Shown here: piece by piece, positions 34,789 through 43,339 of the stretch
Layout: each line of letters starts with the position of its first letter
How positions within the stretch are numbered: the first letter of the stretch is position 1
DNA from: Sphingomonas panni
GTDB lineage: Bacteria > Pseudomonadota > Alphaproteobacteria > Sphingomonadales > Sphingomonadaceae
DNA: 64,000 nt
Assembly: GCF_022664435.1 (NCBI RefSeq)
Contig: NZ_JAKREU010000012.1
Span: 1-64,000, forward strand
Direction of reading: 5' to 3'
The notes under the pieces: model-generated
Databases searched by the model: none
Told to the model about the DNA's origin: nothing
The model's input: only the letters and a program-made list of their open reading frames with translations
Position numbers and translations under genes: made by a program

Positions 34789-35055
34789 TCAGGACGTACC
34801 GGGTGGCCGTGCGCGGAAGCGGCGCGGGTCGAAGAACCAGATCAGCATGACCGCGCCGGTGACAGCTGCGGCGATCCAGCAGGCAGCCGCGAGGGCAGGG
34901 GCATAGCCCAGCAGACGGGCCGCCAGACCTGCCAGCAGCAGTCCTGTGCACAGCGCCGCTAATCGGCGCACGACCGGCCAGTTGCGTCGCTTGAACCCGA
35001 CCCGCCGCGTCTCGGCCGTCCAGGCCGCCAGCTGTTCCTTCGAGGGTCCGCCCAT
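34789..35055 (-). CDS. Small two-helix membrane protein
   Basis: The 88-residue protein starts MGGPSKEQLAAWTAETRRVG, then has two adjacent hydrophobic helices (LAALCTGLLLAGLAARLLGY, APALAAACWIAAAVTGAVML) and a short basic tail. Family unknown. It starts 2 nt after the stop of the XRE gene at 35058 and is surely co-transcribed with it. Confidence 0.6.
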   Translation of the reverse strand: MGGPSKEQLAAWTAETRRVGFKRRNWPVVRRLAALCTGLLLAGLAARLLGYAPALAAACWIAAAVTGAVMLIWFFDPRRFRARPPGTS

Positions 35056-35057
35056 CT

Positions 35058-35534
35058 TCAGTCCCCCAGCGACAAGGCGAGTAGCGTGCCGCGCAGCTGC
35101 TTGCGGGTAGCGGCTCCCGCCTCCGCGCCTCCGTCGTATAGCACGCGCGCGAGCGCCTGGCTGCGTTCGTCAGGCAGCTTCAGCCCGACGTCCCTGCAGA
35201 CGGCGTCCACGTCGGCTCGCAGGCGGTCGAGCCGGTCCCAGTCGACCGGCCCGTAGTAGCTCCGGGGCACGGTGTCCTCGCCCAAGATCACCCATTCGGG
35301 ATCGACGTCGTAGTCGCGCCGGAGCTTCGCCATTAGGGCGACCGGCGGCTCAGCCCCGCCCAGTTCCCAGCTGACCAGTGCGCGCTTCGAATAGCCCAGC
35401 GCCTTTGCAAACGCGTCCTGACCCAACCCGGTCCTGAGCCGTACCGCCTTGATCCGTTCGCCGATGGTAGATGCGCCGCTCACGTCGCCATGGCCTGTTG
35501 TATTATCCTGCTCACTATGGCGCAATAGTGCCAC
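35058..35534 (-). CDS. XRE-family regulator with C-terminal extension
   Basis: The helix-turn-helix is TIGERIKAVRLRTGLGQDAF, AKALGYSKRALVSWELGGAE with the recognition helix; a further 80 residues (DVDPEWVILGEDTVPRSYYG, LRADVDAVCRDVGLKLPDER) may dimerise. GTG 35534 is the outermost start; GTG 35483 is also possible and would put the dyad at 35513-35530 upstream of the gene, as expected for an operator. It is divergent from the mobilisation operon at 35600 and may control it. Confidence 0.8.
   Translation of the reverse strand: MALLRHSEQDNTTGHGDVSGASTIGERIKAVRLRTGLGQDAFAKALGYSKRALVSWELGGAEPPVALMAKLRRDYDVDPEWVILGEDTVPRSYYGPVDWDRLDRLRADVDAVCRDVGLKLPDERSQALARVLYDGGAEAGAATRKQLRGTLLALSLGD
35513..35530. 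promoter_or_regulatory. Dyad between XRE gene and mobilisation operon
   Basis: CACTAT (35513-35518) and ATAGTG (35525-35530) form an inverted repeat with a 6-nt centre, and CACTAT recurs at 35532-35537. It is placed to let the divergent XRE regulator control itself and the relaxase operon. Confidence 0.55.
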
Positions 35535-35599
35535 TATGCTATCATGGCACGGGAGCGGTGCCGGCGACCAGCATTACGCCGGACAGGGGCAGGAATTTT

Positions 35600-36397
35600 A
35601 TGGGCGGTCAGGTCAATGTGCGCCTCGGCGACGACGACGATGCGGACCTCACCCGTTGCGCGGCCGAGCGCGGCGTCGAGCGCGCCACCTTGGCCAAATC
35701 GTTCGTTCGGGAATGTCTCGATGCGTGGCGGGAGGGGCGGGCCGTATTCGACCGGCCTGAGCAACTAGGCCCCGGTGACGTCGTCGCCTTCGGCGCTAGG
35801 CTGGACAAGGCGGTCATGGAGATCGACCGCATCGCCCAAGCCTGGGCAGCGCATGAGAGCGACATGCACAGGCTGGAGCGCGAGGATCAGCTGGCGCTGA
35901 CGCGAGCCCGGACCGAGTTCATCAAGGGCATGCCGGAGCGCATTACCGCCAGCTTCAATCCGATCAGGGCGGAGATGCGGCTGCTTGCCGAGCGGATCGA
36001 CAAGCAGCCGCGTCTGGATGCCATCGACGAACGGCAGCGCGACCACACCGAGGCGTTGCGGGAGAACACCGCCGCCATCAGGAGCCTCGAGCAGCAGCCC
36101 CGGACGAAGGTCAGCTACACCGTCTGGGACAGGGACTGGTCGGGTCGCAAGGTCGGTGCGGCGCTGTCGATCGTATGGTTGCTCTGCGTCGGCAGCTACT
36201 TCCTTGCGGCGATGGCGCTGCCGCCGTCGTGGTTCGCGGTCCGCTCGGCTAATTTCCTGCTGGGCGGCGGGGATCAGGCGGTCTGCGCGCTCGTGAATTA
36301 CCGGCTCGCGACCGACAGCTGCCGGACGCAGTTCGAGGGCAAGGCAGGCAAGATTGTGGTGCGGGCGAGGCCCGGCACGTCGCAGGGCCGACAATGA
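35600..36397 (+). CDS. Relaxase-accessory membrane protein
   Basis: ATG 35600 (AGGA upstream) opens 265 residues. The first 50 (MGGQVNVRLGDDDDADLTRC, AAERGVERATLAKSFVRECL) look like a ribbon-helix-helix DNA-binding domain; residues 70-165 are charged coiled coil; WSGRKVGAALSIVWLLCVGS and YFLAAMALPP form a membrane segment. Its TGA overlaps the relaxase ATG (ATGA), so the two are coupled. I infer a MobC/TraJ-like helper that binds oriT and tethers the relaxosome to the membrane. The exact family is not recognised. Confidence 0.7.
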   Translation: MGGQVNVRLGDDDDADLTRCAAERGVERATLAKSFVRECLDAWREGRAVFDRPEQLGPGDVVAFGARLDKAVMEIDRIAQAWAAHESDMHRLEREDQLALTRARTEFIKGMPERITASFNPIRAEMRLLAERIDKQPRLDAIDERQRDHTEALRENTAAIRSLEQQPRTKVSYTVWDRDWSGRKVGAALSIVWLLCVGSYFLAAMALPPSWFAVRSANFLLGGGDQAVCALVNYRLATDSCRTQFEGKAGKIVVRARPGTSQGRQ

Positions 36398-39300
36398 TCT
36401 CGGTCGCTGCGGTCGGTTCGGCCTCCGACGCAGCCGCCTATTACGCCCAAGACAATTATTACACCGCCGATCAGGCAGAAGGGACCAGCGCCTGGGCAGG
36501 CGAGGGGGCGGCAGAACTGGGTCTGTCCGGGCCGGTCGACGCCGAGCGGTTCGAACAGGTGCTCACCGGTGAACTCCCCAACGGTGTCGTGCTGGACGCC
36601 AAACGGGGTGGGCACCGGGCGGGCTGGGACCTCACCATGTCCGTGCCCAAGTCGGTGTCGATCCTGGCGCTGGTGGGCGGTGATGCGCGATTGGTGGTCG
36701 CGGTACGGGAATCGGCCGCCTCCACCCTTGCCTGGACGGAGCGCAACATCGCGGAAGGGCGGGTCTGGAACGGCAGGGGACAGGCGCCCGAGACGACCGG
36801 CCGCTTCGTGGCCGCGACCTTCCTCCACGACGTGAACCGCAGCGGCGAGCCGCAGCTCCACGTTCACAACGTCATCGCCAATGCGACCCGCACCGCCGAC
36901 GGCAAGTGGCGGGCGCTGCACGCGGACCAGCTGTACGAGCGCCAGCACGTCATGGATGCGGTGTTCCTGTCTGCGCTGCGCAGCCGGGTCGAGACGCTCG
37001 GCTTTGCGACAATTCCTCGGCACGATGGTCGCAACGGCGCCTTTGAGATCGCCGGTGTGTCCCGCGCTGTGGTGGAAGCATTCTCCGTCCGCTCGGCCGA
37101 GATCGATGCGTACATCAAGGCGCGCGGGCTGGAGAACACGGCGCAGACGCGCGAATATGCGGCGCTGGCTACCCGCGATCCCAAATCCCCCGAGATTGCC
37201 CCGGAGCAGCGCGCGGAAGGGTGGCGGCGGTTGGCCGCGGAGAAGGGGTTGGATCCGGCAGCATTGGTGAAGGCCGCGCTGGCTGAGGCGGGGCGGGGGC
37301 ATGATGTGTGGACGCGCGCGATGCGGGGCGTGCGCGGAATAGGGGAGCGCGGTCTTGCCATCGCCGGACGCATGGGGCTGACCCCGCGCGACGGCGATCC
37401 GCTGGTCCCTGAGCGACTGGGACGACTGGAGCCGCGCGCCTATGCCGCGGCGCAGGCGGTCGCATCGGCGGTGCGGGATCTTGGCGAGCGGGAGGCGGCG
37501 TTCGACCGCCTGGAGCTCATCCGGGAGAGCCTGTCGCGCAGCGGGCCGGTGACGGTCGCCGATGTCGAGGCCCGACTGGCGCTGCTGCAGGCGAAAGGCC
37601 TGTTGCTCGGCGATGGCGATCGGATGGTGACGACGCAAGGGTCGGTGCGGCTCGAGCAGGCGTACCTTGCCACCGTCGAGGCGGGGAGGGGGCAGTCCGC
37701 TCCTATCGTTCCGCCGGCCGATGCCGCGATCCGGGTGCAGGAGGCAGCACGCGAGTTGGGGCTGCATCGCCTCAACCCGGGTCAGGAGGCCGCGGCCGTG
37801 CTGATGCTGTCCTCGTCCGACCGGGTGGTGAACGTGCAGGGCGGATCGGGACGCGGCAAGTCGACCGCGATGGCGCCGGTGACGGCGGTAGCGAAAGCAG
37901 AAGGACGGGCGGTGATCGGGCTCGCCATCGCCAGCGCGAAGGCGAGCGAGTTCGGGCGCGACACCGGTGCTGACGTGAGCACGGTTGCCCGCTTCCTCGC
38001 GCGTCATGCCCGCGTGATCGACGGCACGGCCCGACCGGAACAGGTCGCCCGCGTGAAGGCGGAGCTGGCCGGTGCGATCGTCATGGTCGAGGAGGCCGGA
38101 CAGCTCGGGACGCGCGACATGGAGCGGATCGTGCGGCTTGCCAACATGACGGGCGTTGCCCGCGTCGTGCAGACCGGCGACACCCGCCAGCTGACCGCGA
38201 TTGCGGCCGGCAAGCCGTTCGAGGCGAGCCAGAAAGCCGGCGTCGCCACGGCCCATATCACCGAGAATCTGCGTTCCCGGTCCGATCAGATGAAGGCTGT
38301 CACCGCCGCGCTCGACCGCGGCGATGTGTCGGGTACGTTCGTGATCCTCAGGCCCGCGACGACCGAGGTGCCGGGGAACGCGGTGGCGACGACGGCCGCG
38401 GCGCGTTGGGCAGCGCTGCCGCTAGGCGAACGCGACGCCACCCTCCTGCTGACCGCCGGTCGCGCCATGCGCAGCGAGGCCAACCAGGCGGTACAGGCCG
38501 AGCTGAAGGCGAGCGGCGAGATCGCTGCCACAGGCACGGCGTTTACCGTCCTTGATCGGGTCAACGCCACCAAGGAGGGCGCACGGCTGATGCGCGCCTA
38601 TCGGCCCGGCCACGTGGTCGAGGTCCGCATCAACCTGCCCAGCCAAGGCCTGGTTCGCGGCGATCGCGGTGTCGTGACCGGCGTCGAGGGCGACCGGGTG
38701 CGGCTCGGCATGGCGGACGGGACCGAGAAGCTGTTCCGGCCCGGCCGATTGGCTAGGAACCTCGACCGCGATGCGGTGTCGATCTTCGCAGTGAAGGAGG
38801 TCGAGCTGCACGTCGGTGATCGCATCCGCTGGAGCGACAACGACCGGACCCGCGGACTCGACAACGGTGCGATGGCGCGGGTCGAGGAAGTAGGGCGGGG
38901 CAGGTTGGTCGTGTCCTCCCTCGTCGACGGCACAGTGCACGAGATCGCGTCCGGCGATCATATGGCCGAGCGACTGGACCTTGCCTATGCGATCAACGTC
39001 CATGTCGCACAGGGGGTCACCACCGAGCACGGCATCGTGGCGATGCGCTCGTCGGAACGCAAGCTGCTGACCGAACGGTCGTTCCTGGTCGCGCTCACCC
39101 GCGTGGCGGACAAGGTGGGACTGGTGCTCGACGACGGGCGGAAGGTCGAACGGCACGTCACCCGCAACACCGGCGACAAGACCTCGGCGCTTGATGTGGT
39201 CGAGCGTGGCCAGGCGACCGACGCCATCCGCCTGCCGGATGCGGGCTCCCCGCTCGACCGGGCGCTGGAGCGTTACGCCCAGTTGTTTCTGGCGGCCGAG

Positions 39301-39756
39301 CGGATGCGCGAGGATGGACGGGAGCTGCCGCTGTCCCAGGTGCGTGAACTGGACGTTGCGTCGGCCGCGCTCGACCGGGTCCGGCCCTATGCCGCTGAGG
39401 ATCTGCGGATCGTGCTGGACCGCAGCGCCGACCCGGTACGGGGGCTGGAGCAGATTGTGCCGGGCGAGTTGCGGCAGGTCTGGGCGGAGGAGGGGCAGGC
39501 GCGTGCCGATCCTCGCACCTATGCCGACCGCTTCGTGGCCGATTGGCGGTCGGCGTCAGGCGACCGGGGTGCGGGCGAAACGCCGCAGATCGAAGACCGG
39601 GCCGAGCGCCGCCTGGAGCGGCTCGAAGGCCGTATGGCGCGGCAGCCCTCGCTGGAGAAAGCGCTCGACGCCCGCATTCCTGAGCGCCAGCTGCGCCTCG
39701 ACGGCCCCGGAATGGGCGGGGGTGGTCGCGAACGGGATCGGGAAATGGAGATGTGA
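36394..39756 (+). CDS. MobF-type conjugative relaxase/helicase (TrwC/TraI-like)
   Basis: The 1120-residue protein joins a TrwC relaxase to a RecD-like helicase. The N-terminal tyrosines are in DAAAYYAQDNYYTADQ (Y16, Y17, Y22, Y23) and the metal-binding histidines in GEPQLHVHNVIANATR near residue 155. The helicase has Walker A GGSGRGKSTAM near 484, Walker B VMVEEAGQL near 560, QTGDTRQLTAI and the late AINVHVAQGVTTEHGI. It nicks oriT, stays bound to the 5' end and unwinds DNA for transfer. No TraD/TrwB or mating-pair genes are in the window. Confidence 0.93.
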   Translation: MISVAAVGSASDAAAYYAQDNYYTADQAEGTSAWAGEGAAELGLSGPVDAERFEQVLTGELPNGVVLDAKRGGHRAGWDLTMSVPKSVSILALVGGDARLVVAVRESAASTLAWTERNIAEGRVWNGRGQAPETTGRFVAATFLHDVNRSGEPQLHVHNVIANATRTADGKWRALHADQLYERQHVMDAVFLSALRSRVETLGFATIPRHDGRNGAFEIAGVSRAVVEAFSVRSAEIDAYIKARGLENTAQTREYAALATRDPKSPEIAPEQRAEGWRRLAAEKGLDPAALVKAALAEAGRGHDVWTRAMRGVRGIGERGLAIAGRMGLTPRDGDPLVPERLGRLEPRAYAAAQAVASAVRDLGEREAAFDRLELIRESLSRSGPVTVADVEARLALLQAKGLLLGDGDRMVTTQGSVRLEQAYLATVEAGRGQSAPIVPPADAAIRVQEAARELGLHRLNPGQEAAAVLMLSSSDRVVNVQGGSGRGKSTAMAPVTAVAKAEGRAVIGLAIASAKASEFGRDTGADVSTVARFLARHARVIDGTARPEQVARVKAELAGAIVMVEEAGQLGTRDMERIVRLANMTGVARVVQTGDTRQLTAIAAGKPFEASQKAGVATAHITENLRSRSDQMKAVTAALDRGDVSGTFVILRPATTEVPGNAVATTAAARWAALPLGERDATLLLTAGRAMRSEANQAVQAELKASGEIAATGTAFTVLDRVNATKEGARLMRAYRPGHVVEVRINLPSQGLVRGDRGVVTGVEGDRVRLGMADGTEKLFRPGRLARNLDRDAVSIFAVKEVELHVGDRIRWSDNDRTRGLDNGAMARVEEVGRGRLVVSSLVDGTVHEIASGDHMAERLDLAYAINVHVAQGVTTEHGIVAMRSSERKLLTERSFLVALTRVADKVGLVLDDGRKVERHVTRNTGDKTSALDVVERGQATDAIRLPDAGSPLDRALERYAQLFLAAERMREDGRELPLSQVRELDVASAALDRVRPYAAEDLRIVLDRSADPVRGLEQIVPGELRQVWAEEGQARADPRTYADRFVADWRSASGDRGAGETPQIEDRAERRLERLEGRMARQPSLEKALDARIPERQLRLDGPGMGGGGRERDREMEM

Positions 39757-39806
39757 GCCGACGTGGAAAGGTGTGTTTCGGGTGTGTCATGCTCACCCGG
39801 CTTCGA

Positions 39807-39980
39807 TTAATCTTCTCCAGCTTCCGCCCTGTCGAGTGCGACAAGGCGCTTATACTCTTCGACCGGCACGATGGCGATCATGGGCGATCCGTCGCGCTCG
39901 ATGGCGATCGCGCCTTCGGTTGCCAGCGCAAGGCATTTACGGACCTGGGCGGGTGTGCGGGGAAAGGGGACCGTGCGCAT
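39807..39980 (-). CDS. Orphan Phd/YefM-type antitoxin
   Basis: A 57-residue frame from ATG 39980 reads MRTVPFPRTPAQVRKCLALA, then TEGAIAIERDGSPMIAIVPV and EEYKRLVALDRAEAGED. The fold strand-helix-(A/V)I.RDG.P.AVIV..EEY is that of Phd/YefM antitoxins (the usual S at the start of helix 1 is replaced). GGAG lies about 15 bases upstream. The toxin normally follows; here only the relaxase end lies downstream on the other strand, so it is an orphan. It might still act as a regulator. Confidence 0.7.
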   Translation of the reverse strand: MRTVPFPRTPAQVRKCLALATEGAIAIERDGSPMIAIVPVEEYKRLVALDRAEAGED

Positions 39981-40230
39981 GGCCGTATCATATCACTCCG
40001 CGAGAATCGTAACTAGGGCTGCGCTACGTCAAACACCCAATCAGGCGGTGCTGATGAAGGCAGCTATCTCGAATGATATAGCAGCGGTGAGGCTGGCGAG
40101 ATCACCGATTGGATCGATACGCATTGCGCGCCGCGGCTGGTCATGGCCGATGGCAGACCGCACGGCTTGAAACGCTCCTCGGAAGAACGTAATGTGAACG
40201 AATGATACTGATAATCTTCGCCGGTACCCT

Positions 40231-41673
40231 TTGAGCGATCGCGATGTATTTTTGAGAGAGTACACCTCAGCACTTGCTGAGGATGGTGCTTCGGTTCTTG
40301 TCGGTGCCGGCACTTCCATGGCCGCGGGGTATCCCTCGTGGAAGGGCTTGCTGCAGGAAATTGCGGGTGATCTCGGCCTCGAAATTGAGGACGTCGACGA
40401 TCTTACGGCAGTTGCTCAATGGGCGATTGGTGCGGATCATTCGAACCGCACGACCGTACTAAATGCCATACGGGAGCAGATCGAGCCGGATCATGCCATC
40501 CCCTCGGCGTTGCTGTCGCTGGCAAGGCTGCCGATCCGCGAGGTGTGGACGACGAATTACGACCGGCTGATCGAGCGTGCGTTCGGCGAGCTTGGGCGCC
40601 CGGTTGATGTTCGGGCCAACCAGGAGCAGTTGGCACTGCGCAAGCGCCGCGCGGGAGCGGTCCGCATTTACAAGATGCACGGGACCATCGATGCAGTTGA
40701 TGATCTGGTAATTTCCACCGAGGATTACGAACTGTACCGGCAGCGGCGCGGTGCATTTTTGGGTCTGCTGCACGCTCATCTGACAGGAATGACCTTCCTG
40801 TTCGTGGGTATGAGCCTGACGGACCCGAACGTCCGCCACGTGCTTGCCTTGCTGCGTGAGCATTTTCCAACGACCCCGCCCCGACACTTCATGATCGCAC
40901 GGCGGCCACAGCGGGCGGATTTTGGGTCTGATGATGCCCACGCCGCCCGGTTGAAGCGGCATGACTATTGGGTGCGCGACTTACGACGCTATGGTCTTGT
41001 CGTCGTCGAGATCAATGCGTTCGCTGAAATTGATGAATTGATGGATGAACTCGAACGGCGTGTGGCACGTCGTCGGATATGGGTGTCGGGTAGCTGGCCG
41101 CTCAATGCCGGTGATTCTAGCGCGGGGTTCGTTCACGATGTAGCGCGCGCGATCGGGCGTAGGATCGGATCGACAGATCTTTTCATGCTATCCGGGGCCG
41201 GGCTGTTGGTCGGATCAGCTTCGCTGTCAGGGTTCCTCGAAACCATGCAGGGGCGCGGTGAGTGGGACTTTGATCGGCGGTTGGTTGTTCGTCCCTTTCC
41301 GCAACCGGTCGGTGACGCTGAGCCGGATCGTCAGCATTGGGCAGAGCTGCGTGGTGAGTTGGCGCGCTTGGCGGGTATCGTGGTTTTCGTTGGCGGTGCG
41401 AAGATCGAGTCCGGCGAACTGGTGTCTGCCACCGGTGTGTTCGAAGAGCGCGCCCTCGCCGATGGTAGAGGTGCATTTCTATTGCCTGTCGGAGCCACCG
41501 GAGGCGCTGCCTCGGTTATCGCCAATGGGTTGCTGACATCAGCCCTTCCGTCGACTGGCAGTAATGCCCGGCGCCCCACGGACGATGAGTTGCGCATATT
41601 GTCAGACGCCTCGGCAACGCCAGATCAACTCGCTGATGCGGTTTTGAAAATCATTAAGCGGATCGCACGCTGA
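40231..41673 (+). CDS. thsA: Thoeris ThsA: SIR2-SLOG NADase effector
   Basis: The 480-residue protein has an N-terminal SIR2-like NADase (ASVLVGAGTSMAAGYPSW at 20-37; catalytic Asn109 in EVWTTNYDRLIERAF; His150 in RIYKMHGTID) and a C-terminal SLOG sensor (RRIWVSGSWPLNAGDSS near 290, MLSGAGLLVGSASLSGF, GIVVFVGGAKIESGELV). Length and order match Bacillus ThsA. In type I Thoeris the TIR partner makes a cyclic ADP-ribose signal that binds SLOG and triggers NAD+ depletion in infected cells. No ATG fits; TTG 40231 is the only start between the upstream stop (40195) and the fold. Confidence 0.92.
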   Translation: MSDRDVFLREYTSALAEDGASVLVGAGTSMAAGYPSWKGLLQEIAGDLGLEIEDVDDLTAVAQWAIGADHSNRTTVLNAIREQIEPDHAIPSALLSLARLPIREVWTTNYDRLIERAFGELGRPVDVRANQEQLALRKRRAGAVRIYKMHGTIDAVDDLVISTEDYELYRQRRGAFLGLLHAHLTGMTFLFVGMSLTDPNVRHVLALLREHFPTTPPRHFMIARRPQRADFGSDDAHAARLKRHDYWVRDLRRYGLVVVEINAFAEIDELMDELERRVARRRIWVSGSWPLNAGDSSAGFVHDVARAIGRRIGSTDLFMLSGAGLLVGSASLSGFLETMQGRGEWDFDRRLVVRPFPQPVGDAEPDRQHWAELRGELARLAGIVVFVGGAKIESGELVSATGVFEERALADGRGAFLLPVGATGGAASVIANGLLTSALPSTGSNARRPTDDELRILSDASATPDQLADAVLKIIKRIAR

Positions 41674-41708
41674 AAAATCGTTTGTGATGAACATCTGGGA
41701 GAACGGCA

Positions 41709-42191
41709 TTGGCGAGGCGGGTATTCTTCAGCTTTCACTTCACGCGAGATGCATGGCGCGTGTCGCAGGTCCGCAATGCCTGGATGTTGCCGGGAAACCG
41801 TGATTCCAACACCATTGTCGATCATGCGTCGTGGGAAGAAATCATGCGCAATGGCCCGCAGGCGATCCAGAACTGGATCGATACGCAGATGAACGGCAGT
41901 AGCGTGGTAGCGGTACTGATCGGTCGCGATACGCATATGAGGCCGTGGGTGGAGTATGAGATCCGCAAGGCCCACCGCGAGGGACGCGGCATCCTTGGTG
42001 TGCACTTAGCTGGCATGAAGGATAGTAACGGCACCGTTGATCCGGCCGGGGCCGATCCGATCGCAAAGCTTGCGCTTACCGATCGGTTCGGGACCAGAGT
42101 AACTTACCCTACTTATTCCTGGTTGCAGGGTGACGGCAGAAAGAACTTTTCGTCGTGGGTTGAAGCCGCTGCCCAGCGCGCCGGTCGTTAA
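41709..42191 (+). CDS. thsB: Thoeris ThsB-type TIR-like protein (DUF1863)
   Basis: The 160-residue protein starts at TTG 41709 with GGGAG nine bases upstream. RRVFFSFHFTRDAWRVSQVR is the TIR-like strand and loop of ThsB proteins; SSVVAVLIGRDTHMRPWVEY and EIRKAHREGRGILGVHLAGM complete the fold, with Glu in WVEYEI at the catalytic position. ThsB senses phage and cyclises NAD+ to the messenger that activates ThsA. It follows thsA by 35 nt. Confidence 0.9.
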   Translation: MARRVFFSFHFTRDAWRVSQVRNAWMLPGNRDSNTIVDHASWEEIMRNGPQAIQNWIDTQMNGSSVVAVLIGRDTHMRPWVEYEIRKAHREGRGILGVHLAGMKDSNGTVDPAGADPIAKLALTDRFGTRVTYPTYSWLQGDGRKNFSSWVEAAAQRAGR

Positions 42192-42205
42192 AGGCGAGAT
42201 CGATC

Positions 42206-42766
42206 ATGTCCTACGTTACCGAATCTGAGGTCCGGGCTGCCGCTGCTCGTGCGAAAGCAGCTACGTTCAAGTCCGCGGGCATTTTGTTGCGCGAATCGCG
42301 TGACACATACCAATCTTCATTCGATGTATTCCTGTCGCATTCTTTCATGGATCAGGAACTTGTCCTAGGAGCGAAGCAACTGCTCGAGGAAAAAGGGTTG
42401 TCCGTCTATGTCGACTGGATCGACGATCCGCTGCTAGATCGTACCGCCGTAACGCGGGCGACCGCCGAGAAGATCAGAGGGCGGATGCGGCAGTGCCGGA
42501 CGCTGCTCTATCTGCATTCGGCGAATGCCACCAAGTCTAAGTGGTGTCCGTGGGAATTGGGCTATTTCGATGCCTTCACCCATCCGTCCCGGCGCGTTTT
42601 CATTTTCCCCGTCACCGCTGCGGATCGATCCTATACGAGCCAGGAATATCTCAATCTCTATGATACGGTCGACATGGCTTCGATCGGCGTGGCTACACGC
42701 AGGCGCGATGATATCAGGGTCAAGGGCGCAGATAGTAGCTTCAGAGCGTGGAGCGTTGCCGCCTGA
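42206..42766 (+). CDS. Second Thoeris TIR-domain protein
   Basis: The 186-residue protein has a 45-residue helical lead (EVRAAAARAKAATFKSAGIL) then a canonical TIR domain: FDVFLSHSFMDQELVLGAKQ, LLEEKGLSVYVDWIDDPLLD, CRTLLYLHSANATKSKWCPW and ELGYFDAF, where Glu of WCPWELGYFD is the catalytic residue. It is a different TIR class from the preceding gene. Thoeris loci often carry several ThsB variants to detect different phages. ATG 42206 lies 15 nt after the first TIR gene, so all three genes form one operon. Confidence 0.9.
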   Translation: MSYVTESEVRAAAARAKAATFKSAGILLRESRDTYQSSFDVFLSHSFMDQELVLGAKQLLEEKGLSVYVDWIDDPLLDRTAVTRATAEKIRGRMRQCRTLLYLHSANATKSKWCPWELGYFDAFTHPSRRVFIFPVTAADRSYTSQEYLNLYDTVDMASIGVATRRRDDIRVKGADSSFRAWSVAA

Positions 42767-42931
42767 TCGATCATTCCTTGAGCTTTTCGGCGACCGCGAA
42801 CGCGGCATCAGGAGGCGGGTAGAGTCAGCTATTTTTGCCATGGCGCACACGGGTCGCCATTATCGGAGGTAGAAAGGTCTACCTTTCTTCCGCGCGATCG
42901 AATGCCAATGCGGCATGGTAGGTAATGGGCG

Positions 42932-43339
42932 ATGGACACGCTTGAACCCGCCGCTCGATCAGAACGTATGCGCCGAGTCCGCGGCAAGGACACTCGGCCG
43001 GAAATAGTGGTGCGGCGGTTAGCCCATCGGCTCGGCTACCGCTTCCGTCTTCATCGCCGCGATCTACCCGGTAGCCCCGACCTGGTGTTCCCCGCGCGCC
43101 GAGCGGTGATATTCGTGCATGGATGCTTTTGGCATCAGCACGACTGTCCGCGCGGATCACGCCGCCCTTCAAGCAACGCGGCATACTGGCACCCCAAGCT
43201 CGCCCGGAACGTCGAGCGGGATGGAATGGCGCGGCAGCAGCTCGAAAACGAAGGCTGGCGCGTCCTGGTGCTGTGGGAATGCGAGATGCGGGATGCCGAC
43301 CAGCTATCACGCCGTCTGGTCAGCTTCCTCGACGGTTAA
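42932..43339 (+). CDS. vsr: Very-short-patch-repair endonuclease
   Basis: The 135-residue protein is a full Vsr: RSERMRRVRGKDTRPEIVVR near the start, LPGSPDLVFPARRAVIFVHG with the catalytic Asp, CFWHQHDCPRGSRRPSSNAA with the zinc and catalytic His, and WHPKLARNVERDG near the end. Vsr nicks beside T:G mismatches that arise when 5-methylcytosine deaminates, so it guards sites of the C5-methyltransferase encoded nearby. It converges on the endonuclease gene with a 4-nt overlap of stop codons. Confidence 0.95.
   Translation: MDTLEPAARSERMRRVRGKDTRPEIVVRRLAHRLGYRFRLHRRDLPGSPDLVFPARRAVIFVHGCFWHQHDCPRGSRRPSSNAAYWHPKLARNVERDGMARQQLENEGWRVLVLWECEMRDADQLSRRLVSFLDG

Noticed and set aside
34422..34906. 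Overlapping plus-strand frames in the gap before the small membrane protein
   Set aside because: Arg/Ala-rich translations without structure; partly antisense to the gene at 34789.
36298..38256. A 652-codon minus-strand frame opposite the relaxase
   Set aside because: Antisense shadow of a MobF relaxase with intact motifs.
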